Below are positions 29,191 through 30,819 of a stretch of DNA of 30,819 bases, in pieces. Below the pieces are notes generated by a model. The model ran no database searches. It was not told where the DNA came from and worked only from the letters and a program-made list of their open reading frames with translations. This stretch comes from a virus: positions 1 through 30,819 of IMG/VR virus record IMGVR_UViG_3300042298_002526. One strand, 5' to 3'. Positions within the stretch are counted from its first letter, which is position 1. The number at the start of each line of letters is the position of its first letter. The translations under genes and the position numbers were made by a program.

Positions 29191-30819
29191 CCCCCCATGC
29201 GGCTCGGCCGGCCTTGCCTACGCAGGTGCCGGTCTCCGCGTCGAAGACGTACTCGTTCCAGTCCGGAAGGGACGAGTACGCTCCAGCTTGGATGGTGGCA
29301 CCGGTTTCATCCCCTGCCAGCACCCCGCCTGGGACATCGAGGTAGCTCTTCGACTTTGAGCCCTTGACCGCGCAGGAGACGATAAGCTCCTTCTGGAGGC
29401 CCTCCTCGATGAGGTGCCCGAACTCGCTCGCACCAACTGCCCGCAGTACCGGTGGAAGTTCAGACCGGCGCTTGTAGAGCCCGTTGGCTGCGTTCTTGTT
29501 CCCCAGCGTGTACGGGTGCAGGTTCCCTGCTGCTTCTCGCACAGCCAGCACCAGCCACGCAAGACGCTCGGTCACGTTGATGGCGCTGTAGACGTCCACC
29601 TTGGTGACGTCCTGAAGCAGTCCGTTGGCGTCCCGAAGCAGTGTGCGCTCGCCGCGCATGAGGCCCGAGATATTCGCCTTAAGCACCCCGAACCGGTAAC
29701 AGGAGTCTACACGCGGCGCGAGGCCCATGCCCTTCATGCGGCGCTCGTAATCGGTGGCGTGCCAGAACCCCAAGTTGATGCGGAAGTACGACGGTATGGC
29801 GCTGCTCCCACGGATCGAGTTCTTCATGTCCTTGAGCGTGCGGATGGGCTCGGCCCCAGGCTTTCGGATGTGGTGCGTTATCATAAGCGCCGCCCGAAGT
29901 TCCCCGCACACGCGCCCTGCCTCGCGCATCATTTCCGCAACAGCCAGCGCGTTGTTCTCATCCCCGTGGGAGACCGCGTTGAAGGTGTCCACGCACACAA
30001 GGCAGAGGTCAGGCACTCGCTTGAGCTCAGTGATGACAGCCTCCCACTTTGAAGACGCCACCGGTGCCCCGCTCTTGGGGTCGCGCTCAACAAGCGGGAA
30101 CGCCCCACCAACCGCTGAGAGCGGTATGACGACAAGGCGCCGACCGGCCTTTGCGATGAGCCCGCCTTGGTCAATCTCCAAGATACGCCGGTGCATCTCG
30201 GTCTGGCTATCCTCGCACAAGAGCAGAACAGCGGTACCACCGTTGGTGATTCGCTGCCCACACCAGTCCAAATCCCCGCCGAACTCGGGATAAGCGGCCA
30301 CTTTCAACGCTAAATCGGCGATTAGGCCAGTTTTCCCCGCTCCTCCCTCGGCGATGAACAGATGCGGCTCGCCTTTGACGACAAGCGCCTCAACAAGGTA
30401 GGTGTGCTCGGGCTTGGGGTACTTGATCCACCGGTGCGCTTCCCATGCGGAGAACCACGACTCCGTTGGCGAACTCTGCGGGAGCTGGCGCACGGGGGAC
30501 GGAGCCGACGCCGGTGCATCTGGCTTTCCGTTGCGGCGGATGTCCGCGTTGACGAGTCCCTGCCACTCCGAAGCAAATCGTGCATCTGTCCACGCGGGGT
30601 GCATCCGTTGCAGCATCCAGCCCCGTGTTTGCTCGCGTGCCTCGTCCATCGTGATGACGCCGCGCCGAACCATCCCTAGATTCGCGCCGGCAACCGAGTT
30701 GAACGCATCCCACCGAGTCTCCCCGCCGGCGCCCCCCTCGAACACGTCCCGCTGGAACGCCGGCTCCTGACGGAGCACGTTCCCGCTGCCGACTCCAAAC
30801 AGCCCCGCCTCCGGAACCA
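29015..30819 (-). CDS. RepA-like RecA-fold replicative helicase / primase-helicase, 5' end outside window
   Basis: The frame stays open to the right edge of the window, so this is the C-terminal part (over 600 residues) of a larger protein. Counting from the GTG at 30778, residues 20-85 resemble the helical domain that follows a primase module (RWDAFNSVAGANLGMVRRGV). The RecA-like domain has Walker A AEGGAGKT (143-150), Walker B LCLVCVDT (258-265) and ALMITHHIRKPG, as in hexameric RepA-like helicases. The protein should unwind the fork. The last 58 residues overlap the convergent coiled-coil gene and are Pro/Arg-rich, so they may be a dispensable tail. A primase domain upstream of the window is expected but unseen. 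Confidence 0.88.
   Translation of the reverse strand, partial: VPEAGLFGVGSGNVLRQEPAFQRDVFEGGAGGETRWDAFNSVAGANLGMVRRGVITMDEAREQTRGWMLQRMHPAWTDARFASEWQGLVNADIRRNGKPDAPASAPSPVRQLPQSSPTESWFSAWEAHRWIKYPKPEHTYLVEALVVKGEPHLFIAEGGAGKTGLIADLALKVAAYPEFGGDLDWCGQRITNGGTAVLLLCEDSQTEMHRRILEIDQGGLIAKAGRRLVVIPLSAVGGAFPLVERDPKSGAPVASSKWEAVITELKRVPDLCLVCVDTFNAVSHGDENNALAVAEMMREAGRVCGELRAALMITHHIRKPGAEPIRTLKDMKNSIRGSSAIPSYFRINLGFWHATDYERRMKGMGLAPRVDSCYRFGVLKANISGLMRGERTLLRDANGLLQDVTKVDVYSAINVTERLAWLVLAVREAAGNLHPYTLGNKNAANGLYKRRSELPPVLRAVGASEFGHLIEEGLQKELIVSCAVKGSKSKSYLDVPGGVLAGDETGATIQAGAYSSLPDWNEYVFDAETGTCVGKAGRAAWGATFSSTGAQAFDQPHPQDESPVLPEEPPVHLPAMRSRFAQGERIGLPRAARPSSQDDE

Overview
This window is most of the genome of a tailed phage with P22-like virion architecture (podovirus type). 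The evidence is an unbroken minus-strand block, read from about 23.7 kb down to 0.4 kb, in P22-like order: small terminase, large terminase, portal, scaffold, coat, a gp4-like tail accessory factor, a gp10-like DNA stabilisation protein, three large ejection-type proteins, a tailspike with a P22-like head-binding domain, and lysis genes. The families are recognised from protein motifs recalled from memory; no search was run. The host cannot be fixed from the sequence. The mid-GC composition and the A/C-rich leaders without a Shine-Dalgarno on the accessory genes would suit a Bacteroidota- or Verrucomicrobiota-like host, but several late genes carry good Shine-Dalgarno sites. I see no integrase, repressor, tRNA, CRISPR array or insertion sequence.

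Layout. (1) 1-400: ambiguous edge with a plus-strand ORF convergent with the endolysin. (2) 383-1587: lysis cassette (endolysin plus two small membrane proteins) and a small protein. (3) 1590-4859: receptor-binding region, visibly AT-richer than its neighbours. (4) 4866-10718: three large ejection-type proteins. (5) 10703-17297: a dense run of small and medium virion genes, many joined by 1-4 bp start/stop overlaps. (6) 17361-23664: coat, scaffold, portal and terminase genes. (7) 23822-25514: a plus-strand accessory operon with a small membrane protein, an ArdA anti-restriction protein, a GP88-family protein and a short ORF, closed by a strong terminator. (8) 25568-26219: a 650-bp gene-free convergent region with a pair of about 100-bp direct repeats. 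(9) 26220-28216: a minus-strand early/replication operon with a RusA resolvase, a double zinc-binding protein and small unknowns. (10) 28217-28863: a gene-free region with palindromes, a long hairpin and iterated GCGCAA / GCGAAC repeats, the best candidate for a replication origin or master control region. (11) 28864-30819: a plus-strand coiled-coil protein overlapping tail-to-tail with a RepA-like RecA-fold helicase that runs off the window.

How it fits together: the RepA-like helicase and RusA point to phage-encoded replication and recombination next to the repeat-rich region. ArdA would protect incoming DNA from type I restriction. The terminase/portal/scaffold/coat set builds and fills the head, the gp4/gp10-like proteins close the portal, the ejection proteins carry DNA across the envelope, and the tailspike and fibres choose the host. 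The most interesting undescribed items are the iterated-repeat region, the paired direct repeats, the tailspike module junction at a duplicated 15-mer, and the ArdA/GP88 accessory operon.
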